64,000 nt of DNA from Heterodera schachtii (GCA_023374025.1 SIJG01000006.1:2355102-2419101), one strand, 5' to 3'; counted from the first letter of the stretch, positions 33,051-44,022 are shown. Program-made: numbers and translations. Notes: generated by a model not told the origin, from the letters alone.

Positions 33051-34892
33051 TAGAGCCGAATTCTTAATGGATTTCGAAATTCTCTGCTGAACTTTCAATT
33101 TATAAAAATTTTATCAAAAAAACTAATTTAAAGAAATTTTTGGTGATTTTGAGAAATGCATATTTAAAAAATCGTCGATAATTCCCATCGAGATGCTATC
33201 TTTAGGGGTCTTATATAAAAAGTTTAAAAAATATTCAATTTTTTTACTTGCATCACTCGGCCTACGACCATGTTCTTATTATACACATTGATTTTCGGCA
33301 ACCAAATGTTGTGCTTAACGTGAAGGGAATATACATATTACCCTAATAATAATAATTGTTGTCTTAATTATATAAAAATATTAATTCTAAAAAGTTAAAA
33401 TAAATTTAAATGCAAAACAAAAAAACTACACCGTATTTTGCTTTCCTCCTTCGCTACAGGTGTTTCACTTCCAGCACCACGCGGTAACTGTATCTAAACA
33501 GGAAATAAGCCAATCAACACTCAATTTTTTAAATTCAATTAAATTTTGATAATTTTATTTTTCACTTGAGCATTTGCATATAGTATTTGTTGCCAGGGTT
33601 ACCGATGTCGGTCGCGGGTTTCTTCTCTGGACAGAGGCTTAAATTTTTTCACTTTAAAACCGTACTACAAAACCAATACCAGCACATTGCAGCACTTTGA
33701 ACCCGTACTGATAAAAATAGTCTTTGAATTCAATAATATTTGTTAAAAATGTCTATCATTTAAAATCCAAAAAGATTCGCTCCTGAAATTTTTTGGGAAT
33801 TTTTATGTTTTTTAATTAATTATACGATCTTTTTTTATTTTCACACCACTGGGGAAGGACTAATTTGTAAGCGCCGGCGATGCTGATCAGGCCGCCGGGA
33901 AATAAAGTTTATTTCGAAAACAACAAATTTGAAAACCAAAAATTTTTTAAGAAAATAAATGTTAAATTTTCTGGATCAATTTTTTGGAAAAATTTTCAAT
34001 TCTTAGGAGTGTATTTTCTGATTTTTTTTCGGACCATTTCTTAGGGGCGTTTTTTTTTGCATTTTTGTTAAGGATTTTTTAAAAACCCTAAAATAGGCAC
34101 ATTAAGTTGCCTTGGGATTCTTGTTGAACTCGTTTCATCGGCACAATCAGTGCTTTACTAAAAACAAATCCAACAAATATTTATTTTCTGTTTATTTGTT
34201 TTTACCTGGGCCGTTTAACAAATTCTTGACACGTATCGACCAACGGTCCCTGTAAAAATAATAGTAAAGAGGGGAAAACATATTTTTTTACCTGTGGCAT
34301 ATGTTGGAGGAGTGACAGCGTAACATTAGGCACTTCTTTGCCATTACAAATGGCACAACCGTCAAACAGCAGCAACACCATGTCTGAGAACAAAAAAAAA
34401 TATTTGGATTGGTACTTTTTATGAAATGATCTACCACTTTTTTTTAAATGCGAGCAACTTATCGTGCATGAAGCCGTATGCGTCGGTTTCTTCCATGTTT
34501 TTCAAATTTTCCGTTGGTTTTTCTTTTTCGATACCGTACTTTTGGCCGTGAATTGGTAGACACCATTACTGTAGAATGACACCTGAAAAATAATCAAATA
34601 AAGTGCTATGCGTTTTATAAATTCCGTCACATAAGCGTGTTTTATAATCAGACAAATGATCAGAAAATCAAAAGATAAATTCAAATAAGAATATTTTCAT
34701 TTGAAATAAATTTAATTTTATCATTTAAATATTTTACATAATTTCCTAAACATATTTCATAATTTCAAAAAAAATTTCCCAGCCGCGTTTAACTGCACCG
34801 TCGGACTCCTTTATAGAATTAGTTTTTCAAAATTTGAGCCCATTGGCAAAATTTGTCATTTTTGGCGCAAACGTTCTACTTGAAAATTGCGC

Positions 34893-37060
34893 TGACCCAC
34901 AAATTGTCCAAGCCACGAATTGTCCAAGCCACGTTTTGTCCAACCCACGAATTGTCCAAAAGAGTAAAAAACCACGAATTGTCCAAAAGTCTAAAAAGCT
35001 CATAAAAACCCGGAAAACGGGTCTATTTTAGGGTTTTCGGGGTCGCTGAATACGAATACGACATTTATATAGCCCCTTGCCTAACCCTAGATCCACCCGA
35101 ATAAGAAATAAGTTACAAAAATTTTTTAAATATGTGCTGTACTGACGACTTTAGATTTTTCTATTCATTTAGACCAAATGATCCGTAATAAGCTTGAAAG
35201 TCTACAAAAAAGTCGGGAGAAGCGTTATTTGTCAGACATTTCAAACGCAACTGAGGAGGCCGTGAATTTGGGAGTGGAACTCGTCGAACCGAATGCCGTA
35301 ACAACCTCTGACAGCGTTGAACAACAGAATTTGAAAGAGGCTGAACTCTCAACAGTGACATTTGAGCGCGGAAAAACCAATTATGGGACCGATTGTCTAT
35401 GGTTGAACGGTATGTATGAAGTGCCGCAATAAATTTAATTTCCAAACTATTCAGGATTTCGTTTTACACACGGCGCAGTCGCAGGTCATCCACAGGCAAC
35501 TCATCCACGGGCAACTCATCCACAGTCAAGTCGTCCACAAGGCAACTCATCCACAAGGCATCTCATCCACAGTCAACGCGTCCACACATTTCTCGGATAA
35601 AAATTAAAATTAAATTTTTGTTTATAAAACTAATCAAAATGGTGATATTGCCGATGGTACCACACCTTTTTTGAAAAAAATATTTTGGAATTTAAAAATA
35701 TATGAAATTGTGTTTCTAGGGGTTTTCTGGGCTGCTAATCACGAATCTTGGGTCCATTTCGGCCACTCCCTAAACCCGGACCCAAATTCGGACAAAAAGT
35801 CGAAAATTAAAATATTCGAACTTTGCATTTTTATGGATAAAATTAGTTTAATTGATCTTTAATTGCAGGATTGATAACTTTTAATTTGTTTCCATGTGTT
35901 TAAGCCGTTTTTGAACCAAAAATGCAAAAGTCGAAAAGTTTAATTTTCGGCCTTTTGTTCGAATTTGGGTCCGGGTTTAGGGATTGGTCGAAATGGACGC
36001 AAGATTCGTAATTAGCAGCCCAGAAAACTCAGTAAAACATGTTTCCATTAATTTTGAAATCACAAAATATTTTTTTCAAAAAAGGTGTGGTACCATCGGC
36101 AGTATTACCATCAAATTCATTATAGACTCAAGATTTGCCGGATTTTATCAATTTTATTTTATTTTCCTTCGGCATTTTGAACCCATTTAATTTTAATTTT
36201 TATCCGAGAAATGTGTGGATGAGTTGACTGTGGATGAGATGCCTTGTGGATGAGTTGCCTTGTGGACGACTTGACTGTGGATGAGTTGCCTGTGGATGAC
36301 CTGCCCTGACCCCTTACACACCACTCAGGAAATCGCTAGAGATGCACAAATCGCAGTTGCTGAGCATACGCAAACATCACAAACAACGGCGAAACCGGAG
36401 CTACTGGAACCTTGAGTCAAAGAGAACAGAACCACCTCCCAGCGCCTCAGAAACAACAAGTTTGTATAAATTTAAAACCAAATAATTAATGCTTTGTTAA
36501 AGGCAGAGTCAAGGCGACAGAAAATCAAAGAAAGTGTCATGGCCGAGCCGTGTCTGAAGCCCACTCGACTTTTGGCTAAAGTGAGGCGATCAGCAACGGA
36601 TGAAGCCTTTGTGGCCATGAGTTCCAACAAATGTCAGGCAAGGCGAACAAGACGTCGTCATTATTTTCGGCAGCGTTAAGGTATATTTTGCGGCTATTAA
36701 ATTCTGTTTTTTATGGTATTTTTTTAAGACTGGACATTTTGCGCCAGTGCGGCACGTGGCACCTAGACGGCACTTTCAAATGTGCTCCAGCAATGTGGAA
36801 GCAATGCTTCGTCATTGGTGCTCAGTGAATCAGAGGATGTGCATCAGCATGTGGTGTCTCCTACAGCACATATTCAAAAAATTTTTGTAACTTATTTCTT
36901 ATTCGGGTGGATCTAGGGTTAGGCAAGGGGCTATATAAATGTCGTATCGTATTCAGCGACCCCGAAAACCCTAAAATAGACCCGTTTTCCGGGTTTTTAT
37001 GAGCTTTTTGGACAATTCGTGGTTTTTTACTCTTTTGGACAAAACGTGGAAAAAGTTTTT
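34893..37060. mobile_element. Mutator-like (MULE) element with transposase fragments
   Basis: Long terminal inverted repeats: left 34893-35141 and right about 36859-37060 match over about 190 bases, including ATTCTTATTCGGGTGGATCT-type and CCCGTTTTCCGGGTTTTTAT sequence. The extreme ends iterate CCACGAATTGTCCAA (four times left, fewer right). Inside, plus strand, 35178-35411 encodes a segment ending TVTFERGKTNYGTDCLW that resembles a FLYWCH-type domain start, 36504-36670 encodes a basic region (RRTRRRHYFRQR), and 36760-36828 encodes WHLDGTFKCAPAMWKQ, the start of the MULE transposase DDE domain with its first Asp (DGTFK). The coding region then stops. The element is absent from the matching site in copy 2 at about 55800. 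It is a deleted, non-autonomous MULE, itself interrupted by the foldback element at 35472. Confidence 0.75.
35472..36313. mobile_element. Foldback element with CAACTCATCCACA iterations, nested in the MULE
   Basis: TTACACAC is present on both sides (35464-35471 and 36314-36321), and removing the insert restores a continuous MULE coding exon. The ends read GGCGCAGTCGCAGGTCATCC and, in inverse, GGGGTCAGGGCAGGTCATCC. Inside each end a 13-18 base unit (CAACTCATCCACA) is repeated five to six times, and the inverted repeats then continue about 350 more bases (TTCTCGGATAAAAATT, GGTACCACACCTTTTT, GAATTTGGGTCCGGGTTTAG) almost to the centre. No coding capacity. Confidence 0.85.
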
Positions 37061-37216
37061 GGCCGAGATCAAAAAAGCTCTTCTGCAGCACTACCCAAAT
37101 TTTTCCCAGATACTGGCCTAATTCGGTTGGAGCCCGTTCCGTCCGGTCAGTTCTGTACCAGCCATTTTTAAAACACGCAACTTTTCTTCTATTCGCCAAA
37201 TTTTATAAGCTTCTCA

Positions 37217-37825
37217 TTAGGGAAGCAACTTTTAGTGACGAAAAATCCCAAAATAGTTAACTAAAATAGTGAGTAAAAATGCCAAAATAGTTACAAAATA
37301 ATGGCAAAAAGTGCGAAATAGTGGCGAATCTTAATTTTTAGCCAAAAATTAAGCAAAAAAATAATTTTTATTCACTGATTGCAGTTGCAAATGAGGTACA
37401 TTTCCTTTATAAATGTCTCTTAGCAAAATTGACATTTTTTAAATCTAAAATTTTATCATAAAAAAAAATTTTGTGAGTAGAACTTTCTAGAAAAATTTCC
37501 AATTTTTAGGGGTGCATTTTTAAAAATTTTTAGGTCGCTTCTTAGGAGTGTATTTTTAAATATTTTTAATGTCGATTCTTAGGGGTTATTTTTCGTTTTT
37601 ACTCCATTTTTGTTAAGGAATTTTCCAAAAAATGTCAAAATAGTGACAAAACTCCGAAATAGTGATTTTTAACTATTTTAGTGACGAAGTTGCCAAAATA
37701 GTGATTTTTAGTGACCGATAATGACATCAGAATCGAAAAATTTTAATGAAGAAATGCGTTTTTTGAGCTCACTTCTTCAAAACAATTGAGCAAAAGGTTT
37801 TTTTCACTAAAAGTTGCTTCCCTAT
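37217..37825. mobile_element. 609-bp MITE with TTAGGGAAGCAACTTTTAG ends
   Basis: 22-base terminal inverted repeats starting TTAGGGAAGCAACTTTTAG and ATAGGGAAGCAACTTTTAG (inverse of the right end) are flanked by TTCTCA (37211-37216 and 37826-37831), which occurs once in the uninterrupted copy-2 sequence at about 55890. The left subterminal region iterates AAATAGTGA / CAAAATAGT, and the right mirrors it. No ORF. Confidence 0.85.
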
Positions 37826-39563
37826 TTCTCAGTATTCGTAAGCTCTACATGTTTAGAGGCTGTTGATTAGCTATTTCTTAGCTATTGAACAACTAGAAAG
37901 TTGCAACATGAATACTGCTAAAAAATCCGAATTTTTATTCCACTTTCGGCATTGATGTCTTGTTGGTCAGATTCTTTCTCCTTTAATGTTTTCTTCAAAA
38001 CCTCGGAGAAAACATCAATTTCGGCCTGAAAGCATTAAAAAATAATTATGTAAAACAGAAGAAGCTAATTGATATTGTACAAATGCATGGAAAATGCCAT
38101 AATCTGACCAAATTTTGCCTGCTTAAATATTACTCCAGCCAAATTTGGCTCCCATTAAATTGGACACCGAAAATTGTTTGAAATAAAAATAAATAAATTT
38201 AAAAATAATTAAATAAAAAATTAGGTTTTGCGTAAAAGATTTTATTTTAATATGCAGCTATATTTTGATAAGCGTGATAAATGGAAATAAAATAAATATG
38301 TTAATATTATTTTTAACATAACCATAAGAAAGCTAGTATATCATTCATAAAGAAAAATTTTTCTATTAGGTAAGGTTTCCATTTTCCGTGCAATTTTGGC
38401 ACATTGACCAATGTCGTCCCTACTGAATGCCTAATCATTCGAAGTGCCTTAATTCATTAATCCATTTAGCTACACAAATTATTTTCAATCTAATTCCTGG
38501 GTTTATTCCTTAGAAAGAGAACTTTGCTTGGTGTTCAATTTACCGCCGGTCCCCCCAAATTTTGTTCAAAATTTATTTAATTTTGTTGTGTCCCCAAATG
38601 GACAAGTAAATTCGAAAAAACTCTCATTTTTCATAACACAAAAAAGTTAAAATTAATTTTATTTACCAATTTAATAAAAGTTTTTGCCCACCTTCACTTT
38701 ACACTTTCCATTCTTTCCGTCGAATTCGACTTTCGTATCATCTTCAGGCCGTTCAATTTTTGGTACATAGTTCACTACGTCAGCTGACTTCGACAGGTCC
38801 TCCTCTTAAATTTTTTATTAGTTTTTTTTTGCGAGAGAGACGAAAGGGAGGGAAAATGCCAAAAATTTCCTTAACAAACGTAGGAAGAAATAAAAATTAA
38901 GTTGTTGTGTTATAATAATCTTGTTGTTATAATTAGAGCCCGGAATTTTGAAATTGCCGGGGCCGGGACCAGGGCTGGGCGAAGCTCGGCTTTGCACTCG
39001 AAGCCGAAGCCGAAGGCGAAGGCCAATTTTTATTCGAAGCCGAAGTCCGAAGCTCGAAGCCCAAAAAACCCGAAGTTTTAGAAGCCGAAGTTTTTTCAAA
39101 ATTTTTCTTTAATTCCAAAAAATTTTTTCATCACAAAATTTCGGTTAAATATCAAATAGACCAACCAACAACCCCTTTCAAATAAATATAATGATTTTTT
39201 AAACAATGTATTTTGTAAATTTTTATAATTCTTAGAATACTCACGGTTCTTGAGTCAATTTAAAAAATAAAGGGAATTTTGGAACTCCGGCGGTGCCGAT
39301 AGGCGCCGCCGGGAAAAATTTGAAATTTTAGTAACAGATTTAGTTTAAAAATGAAAAGATTTTGGGATTTTAATTGTTAAATTTATATTAAATTTCCGTC
39401 GAAAAAAAGGAATAATTTTCAAAAATTAGAAGAAAAGCAAGTAGTTGGATAGGAACTAATCAAAAGGAAACATAATGAAAAGAGCCAAGAGCAATACAAA
39501 AAAGGAAAAACAAAAAATTAATAAATATATATTAATTTAAGTTTATCAAAAGCCCATCACTAA

Positions 39564-40216
39564 CAAAGGAGAGGTACCCAAGTGACCGTGGGACTTACCC
39601 AAGTGACCGTGGGACTTCCGAATGAAACTTTCAGGGTAGGTAGATTACCCCCCTTTTGTATTATAAAAGTTTTTTATTTTTGCTAAATGAAGCTTCTGGC
39701 CGAGATTTGAAGCTTTTCCTTTTGCCTTTTATTATCATTTTCAAAGAATGTAAAGCCAACGTGAGCGTCGGTGGCCTTGTGGTTATGCCTGCCGTCCTTT
39801 TTTTCTTCTTCTAAAGTTCAATTCCCCAACCCTGCAAATAATTATTTTTGTTTTTTTTCATATCCAAAATAGTTTTTAAGCTTTTTAATATTAATAAATT
39901 CAAACATAATATTTTTTTTCATTTTATTCACATTAATTTTGATACATGTGATAGTTTTGGTAGAAATGAGTGAAGCAAAGGAATTTGTCACACCATGCAC
40001 ATCTGATCATTATAAATTCCGAATAAAAAGTGATTTGACAGTGATCAGGAAAAATTGTTGGGAATAATTGAAAAGACAAAAAGGAAAAGCTTCATATCTC
40101 GGCCAGAAGCTTCATTTAGCAAAAATAAAATAAATTTTATAATACAAAAGGGGGGTATCTACCTACCCTGAAAGTTTCATTCGGAAGTCCCACGGTCACT
40201 TGGGTACCTCTCCTTT
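39564..40216. mobile_element. Long-inverted-repeat element with a tRNA-like core
   Basis: The left end CAAAGGAGAGGTACCCAAGT is mirrored by the right ACTTGGGTACCTCTCCTTTG, with arms of about 150 bases (GGTAGATTACCCCCCTTTTG / CAAAAGGGGGGTATCTACCT). A 21-base unit TACCCAAGTGACCGTGGGAC is duplicated in the left arm only. No obvious target duplication was seen. The centre (39767-39833) has tRNA-like A and B box sequences. Confidence 0.8.
39767..39833 (+). other. tRNA-derived (SINE-like) pol III promoter sequence
   Basis: GGTGGCCTTGTGGTTATGCC resembles an A box with D arm (TGGCNNAGTGG) and AAGTTCAATTCCCC a B box (GGTTCGAATCC). The two are about 50 bases apart, as in tRNAs, but a pyrimidine-rich tract replaces the anticodon arm, so it is not a functional tRNA gene. 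Confidence 0.5.
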
Positions 40217-41076
40217 GAAAGGGTCCATTTTCACATTGAAAACTCAATCTTTAGGGGTGTATTTTTCCCGAAACTTCGGGTAAAATAGCCGAAGCACGAA
40301 GTTCGAAGCTCAAAAAACCCGAAGTTTTCAAAGCCGAAGTTTCGCCCAGCCCTGGCCGGGACCGGTGCACCCCAAAACGTACCAAGAATGTTTAATTTGG
40401 TTGAGAAAGAAAAAAGTTATGGTCGAAAAATTCGTTCGACGACGTTTCGGCTGACGACGTTTTGTCCTACTCCGGGCCGGGACATGGAAAATGGACCGGA
40501 GCGGGATCCCGTTACCAGGAGTCCCGTTTTTCCAGGACCCCCGGTCCCGGTCCAAATTTTTGGGCCAGGGCCATGCCGGGACCGGGATTTTTTCAAAATT
40601 TTTGAAATTTTGATTAAAAAATTCGAAAAAATTTTATAATATTTTATATTTTAGCTAAGAATTATATCAAGCCATGTAAACGACCTTTTTTGCTTTTCAA
40701 ACCCTTTTTACGGCACATTTTTTCAAAAGGATTTGACGTACAAGGGGTTGTCCGGCAGTGCCGATAGGCGTCGACGGGGAAAAAATTTTAAAAATTTATG
40801 TATGATTTCAGATTTACACCAAAAAAATAAGAAAAGTTTTGCGATTTGTCCCAATTTTTAAGAGAGTAAGGAGTTTTATGGGCTCACGGAAAATTTTTTA
40901 TAAATTTTATAATCATATTAAGAATTTTCACAAAAAATTGCTATCTTAGATTTAATTTGAATACAGTCATGGTCATATATTTACGACCACTTGCCATTCC
41001 GATAAAGAATCTTTAACAAAATTTTTTTTAGCTATTTGATAAACGTACACTCTTTCCTTTTGTATGATGTGTCTAC

Positions 41077-41924
41077 CAGGGCTGTTGCAAGTTTTGCTTT
41101 TCGCCTTTCGCTATTTCGCTTTTTTGGGGCCTTTCGCTTTCGCCTTTTCGCTTTCGCTTTTTTGCTAAAAAGCGAAATAAAAGTACACCCCTAAAGATTG
41201 GGTTTTTAAAATAAACAAATGCATTTTCGTGGGAGAAAAAGCAAAAAATTAACTTAGTTTTTACCAAATTTTTATGAAATAAAGTAAAATTTGGTTTTGT
41301 TTATCTGTAGTCTGGTTTAGTGGTTAGTGCAGCAACCTTGACATTCTTTTCTGTCAAGAGTTCGATGCCGCTTGACGGTTTTTTTTTAAATTTAATTTTT
41401 TTTTAATTTTAAAATTCGCCTGGCGCTACCTATCGGCATCGCCGGGCCAAAAATAGTAATATTCAAAAAAAAATTCTCTCAAAATTGCAAAACTCTATCA
41501 TTTTTTGGACAAATCTGTTAACAGATCCATCCAAATTTTCAAAATTTTTCCCGGCGGCGCCGCCCCCACCCTTGTTTCCGAAAATGTTTTTGAAAAGCGT
41601 ACCGCTAAAATTGTAAATTTTTTGAGTCTCGATTTTCAAAAAATGAAATATGCGTTTTATAAATTTATATACAAAAATCTACGATAAAAAATAAATAAAA
41701 TAAAAATAAAAGCAAATAAACAGAACAGTTAAGCACAATAAAAGGTGAATTTTTTAGTCTTTTAAATTCATCTAATTGTTGGAAAAAATTTCGCCTTTTC
41801 GCCTTTCGCCTTTTCGCTTTTTCGCTTTTTTTAGGCATTTCGCTTTCGCCTTTTCGCTTTCGCTTTTTATTTTGGTTTCGCTTTTCGCCTTTCGCTTTTT
41901 ATTTTTCCCTTTGCAACACCCCTG
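41077..41924. mobile_element. Element with CAGGGCTGTTGCAAG ends and TTTCGCC iterations
   Basis: The termini CAGGGCTGTTGCAAG and inverse CAGGGGTGTTGCAAAG are flanked by GTGTCTAC (41069-41076 and 41925-41932). Subterminal DNA iterates TTTCGCTTTCGCC on both sides. The core has a tRNA-like stretch (41306-41378), a degenerate GATA hairpin (41418-41447) and GC repeat (41550-41570). Non-coding; nested in the Tc1-like MITE. Confidence 0.87.
41306..41378 (+). other. tRNA-like pol III promoter sequence within an element
   Basis: TCTGGTTTAGTGGTTAGTGC (A box) and AAGAGTTCGATGCCGC (B box) flank a CTTGACATTCTTTTCTGTCA segment with inverted ends. The acceptor stem does not pair convincingly, so this is a tRNA-derived or SINE-like module, not a clear tRNA gene. 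Confidence 0.5.
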
Positions 41925-42088
41925 GTGTCTACGACTTTAACCCGCTGAGGTATAGGTAGATCAATTTCGGTACTGAACATCTCTACTGTATTTTATGAAA
42001 GGTTCTTTATCGGAATGGCAAGTGGTCGTAAACATATGACCATGGCTGTATTTTAGGTGGATTTTGTGATCTTTTTAATAGTTCAAAT

Positions 42089-43124
42089 TAGGGTTCGAGC
42101 CCCGTGGGCGGGGGTGGCTTTTCACGGGGGCGGGGGATTGCGGGGGTCAGAGTCGCGGGGGCGGGGACGGGGGTGACCAAATGACTCGCCCCCGGGGACG
42201 GGGGCGGGGGTTTGCGTTTAATTAGCTCCAAAAAATTTCACAAAAATTAATTTTTTTTTTTTTTTGAATGATGTGTTTGGCTCCTCCACACATTCCTTTA
42301 TTCGATATTTCGCCTCAATTTAATTCTTTTTGGTATAATTGCACAGATTTTGTCTAAAAAATGACCAAATTTAGGGATTACGAATATGCAAAAAATAGTC
42401 AATTTTTAAGGGTATTTTTGTCTATTAATCCAGGGTTGCAAAATTGCTTCAAATATTTTTACAATTTATTCGTTCTTTTGGGGAGGAAATAAGCAAATCG
42501 TAAAATTCAGTGCATTCAGGATCACTAAACCAGATTTTTAACATTTTTTGCGGCACTTTTTTCAAAAAAACTTGGTGAATGCGCGATGAGAGAGGCCCGG
42601 CGGTGCCGGTAGGCGCCGCCGGGAAAATTTTTGTTTAAAAATATGTGAATTTTGCTGGAAATTAGCCAAATTTTTCAGAAATTTTCCTCTTTTAGTTGAA
42701 AATAATGCATTACCACAAATTAGAACATTTCTTAGAAATAAGAACATAAAGAAAAACCCTGTATTAATTGGAAAAAAATAAAAAGAAAAAGAAAACGTCA
42801 GCCGGTGTTGAACTCATAACAAAAAGGAGTGTTAATGTTGAAGTACTAACCACTAATCCACAAATATATTTGAAAATGAAAATAAAATTCACTTTATTTC
42901 ATAAAATTTGTCAAATGGATAAAAAAATTCAAAATTTATAAATTTTTTGCCTTTTATCCATGAATATGTCATTCTCAGGGGGTGTATTTTTCAACCCCGC
43001 GCCCCCGCGGGGGTGAAGGTCGCGGGGGCGGGGGATGCGGGGGTCTGAATCACGGGGACGGGGGTGAGCCCCAAAAACCTGTCCCGTCCCCGGGGACGGG
43101 GGCCGGGCGCGGGGCTCGAACCCT
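42089..43124. mobile_element. Element with TAGGGTTCGAGCCCCG ends and G-rich iterations
   Basis: TAGGGTTCGAGCCCCG on the left and CGGGGCTCGAACCCT on the right are flanked by AGTTCAAAT (42080-42088 and 43125-43133). Subterminal regions iterate CGGGGGCGGGGG with several G-runs on the same strand, which could form G-quadruplexes. Contains one GATA hairpin (42597-42623) and a tRNA-like sequence on the minus strand (42862-42794). The same family is at 47291-48152. Confidence 0.87.
42794..42862 (-). other. tRNA-like pol III promoter sequence within an element
   Basis: On the minus strand TGTGGATTAGTGGTTAGTAC (A box) and ATGAGTTCAACACCGG (B box) are about 50 bases apart, very like the module at 41306. 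It sits in the middle of a different element. Confidence 0.5.
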
Positions 43125-43569
43125 AGTTCAAATAGAATAAATTTTGAAAAATTCTAAAATTCTATCTTGAAATTTGAATTAAAGACATTTCGCCAAAAAT
43201 AATGGTTAAATTTTTTAAATTTGGTGCAGTTTCATTGGTGAAACTTAGTCCCGTTAGTCCCGGCCCAAATGACCGGGAACGGGGCCAAGACTTGATGGAC
43301 CGGGGCGGGATCCTGGTACGGTCTCGGTGGTTTGTCCAAAAACGGGACCGGAAGTCCCGGCAAAATCCCGGCGAGGCCACGGTCCCGTCCGGGCTCTAGT
43401 TATAATATATATTTTTAATATTTTCGAGGGTCTCCAAGTTGCTGTAAAAAACATATATAATTTTACAATATTTTACATTTTATTTAAACAGGAAATAATT
43501 GCTTTTGCCTATATTTATACCAAACAAAATATTTTTGCTCTTTTCATTAAAAACTACAAAAAATAAAAA

Positions 43570-44022
43570 ATTGCAGACAAAAAATGTAACCACTCCTGAA
43601 CATGCCATGTCAGAATGATTGAATGTGTTTTATGCATACTTGGCAGGGGTTAGGTCAAATTTATCCGGCATTTTCGGCGACATTGGTGCCGGTTCATTGG
43701 GCGCTCTCTTTCCCTTTTTTTCGGGTTCTTCTCTCTGTCCAGCGCGCTGATCAGGGCGATCAACAGCCTGAAAGTGGACAGAAAGCCTATATTTGGTCAG
43801 GGTTTCTCGCTTTGAACTAAAATTCTAGAGATGCTTATGAACCAGGCTTCCCATTTAACATCGATTAATTTGATTTTAGACCAATTCAACGCATTTAACC
43901 GTTTTGGTGATCAGTGATTTTTGGGTTTTGTTTTGATTGCCTCTTTCTAGAGTCAATTTGTTTCAATTCAACCCCCCCCCCCCCCCTCAATTAACTTACA
44001 TAAGTGCAGACCATTTCTTCAT
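43570..44022 (-). pseudogene. Signal-peptide Lys/Pro-rich gene, copy 1, with internal deletion
   Basis: The start exon (44022, MKKWSAL) and second exon (43767, LLIALISALD) match the intact gene at 57214-57930. After the codons for ALD the sequence jumps straight to the EKNPKKR part of exon 3, so the rest of exon 2, the intron and the first part of exon 3 are deleted across a short GACAG homology. A one-base loss in the AAAAGGGAAAG region then shifts the frame to a stop at about 43645. Not functional in this form. Confidence 0.75.

Larger units (their letters stand above)
32083..38810 (-). pseudogene. Multi-exon gene of unknown function, copy 1, broken
   Basis: Exon equivalents of the copy at 52589-57052 are recognisable: EEDLSKSADVVNYVP at 38810-38698, AFSRDDIGQCAKIARK at 38430-38375, AEIDVFSEVLKKTLKEK at 38030-37940, VSFYSNGVYQF at 34573-34440, VLLLFDGCAICNGKEVP at 34383-34293, GPLVDTCQEFVKRPR at 34253-34206, SKALIVPMKRVQQES at 34163-34090, SLCPEKKPATDIGNPG at 33647-33570, RVVLEVKHL at 33493-33455 and KVLKVNN-type C-terminus at 32240-32070. 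Compared with copy 2 it has a one-base deletion after FTAKS (34548), a donor changed from gt to ga (GATAAG at 34460), loss of the AYAVML part after QGNF, and a two-base deletion turning EVNHTC into EVKHL-stop. It is also split by a 2.2-kb and a 0.6-kb insertion. It is therefore very probably a pseudogene. Confidence 0.65.
38971..40353. mobile_element. Element with AGGGCTGGGCGAA ends and CGAAGC iterations
   Basis: The termini AGGGCTGGGCGAAGCT and inverse TTCGCCCAGCCCT are flanked by a perfect 10-base repeat GGCCGGGACC (38961-38970 and 40354-40363). The sequence just inside is a run of GAAGCCGAAG units, then an AT-rich centre with one GATA-loop hairpin (39288-39313). It is interrupted by the element at 39564. 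Confidence 0.87.
40964..42048. mobile_element. Tc1/mariner-like MITE with TA target duplication
   Basis: The ends CAGTCATGGTCATATATTTA and inverse CAGCCATGGTCATATGTTTA run on as CGACCACTTGCCATTCCGAT for about 55 bases. TA flanks both ends (40962-40963 and 42049-42050). The interior between the arms is almost wholly the second element at 41077-41924. Without that insertion it would be about 230 bases, a typical MITE. Confidence 0.85.
38934..43398. mobile_element. Composite inverted-repeat element, TAGAGCCCGG ends, with four inner insertions
   Basis: The outer ends are TAGAGCCCGGA and TCCGGGCTCTA, with GTTATAAT on both sides (38926-38933 and 43399-43406). The insertion is missing at the matching place in copy 2 (about 57175-57190). 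Subterminal regions iterate CCGGGACC and CGGGACCGG. Inside lie the separately delimited elements at 38971-40353, 39564-40216, 40964-42048, 41077-41924 and 42089-43124. Without them the outer element would be roughly 1 kb. The order of insertion can be read from which element interrupts which. Confidence 0.85.

Noticed and set aside
38818..39118. Minus-strand open frames with Leu/Arg repeats (LRLRLRL)
   Set aside because: Translation of the GAAGCC iterations of the element at 38971; not a protein gene.
39767..42862. Functional tRNA genes at the three tRNA-like sites
   Set aside because: The A and B boxes are present, but the acceptor and anticodon stems do not form and no plausible anticodon can be assigned.
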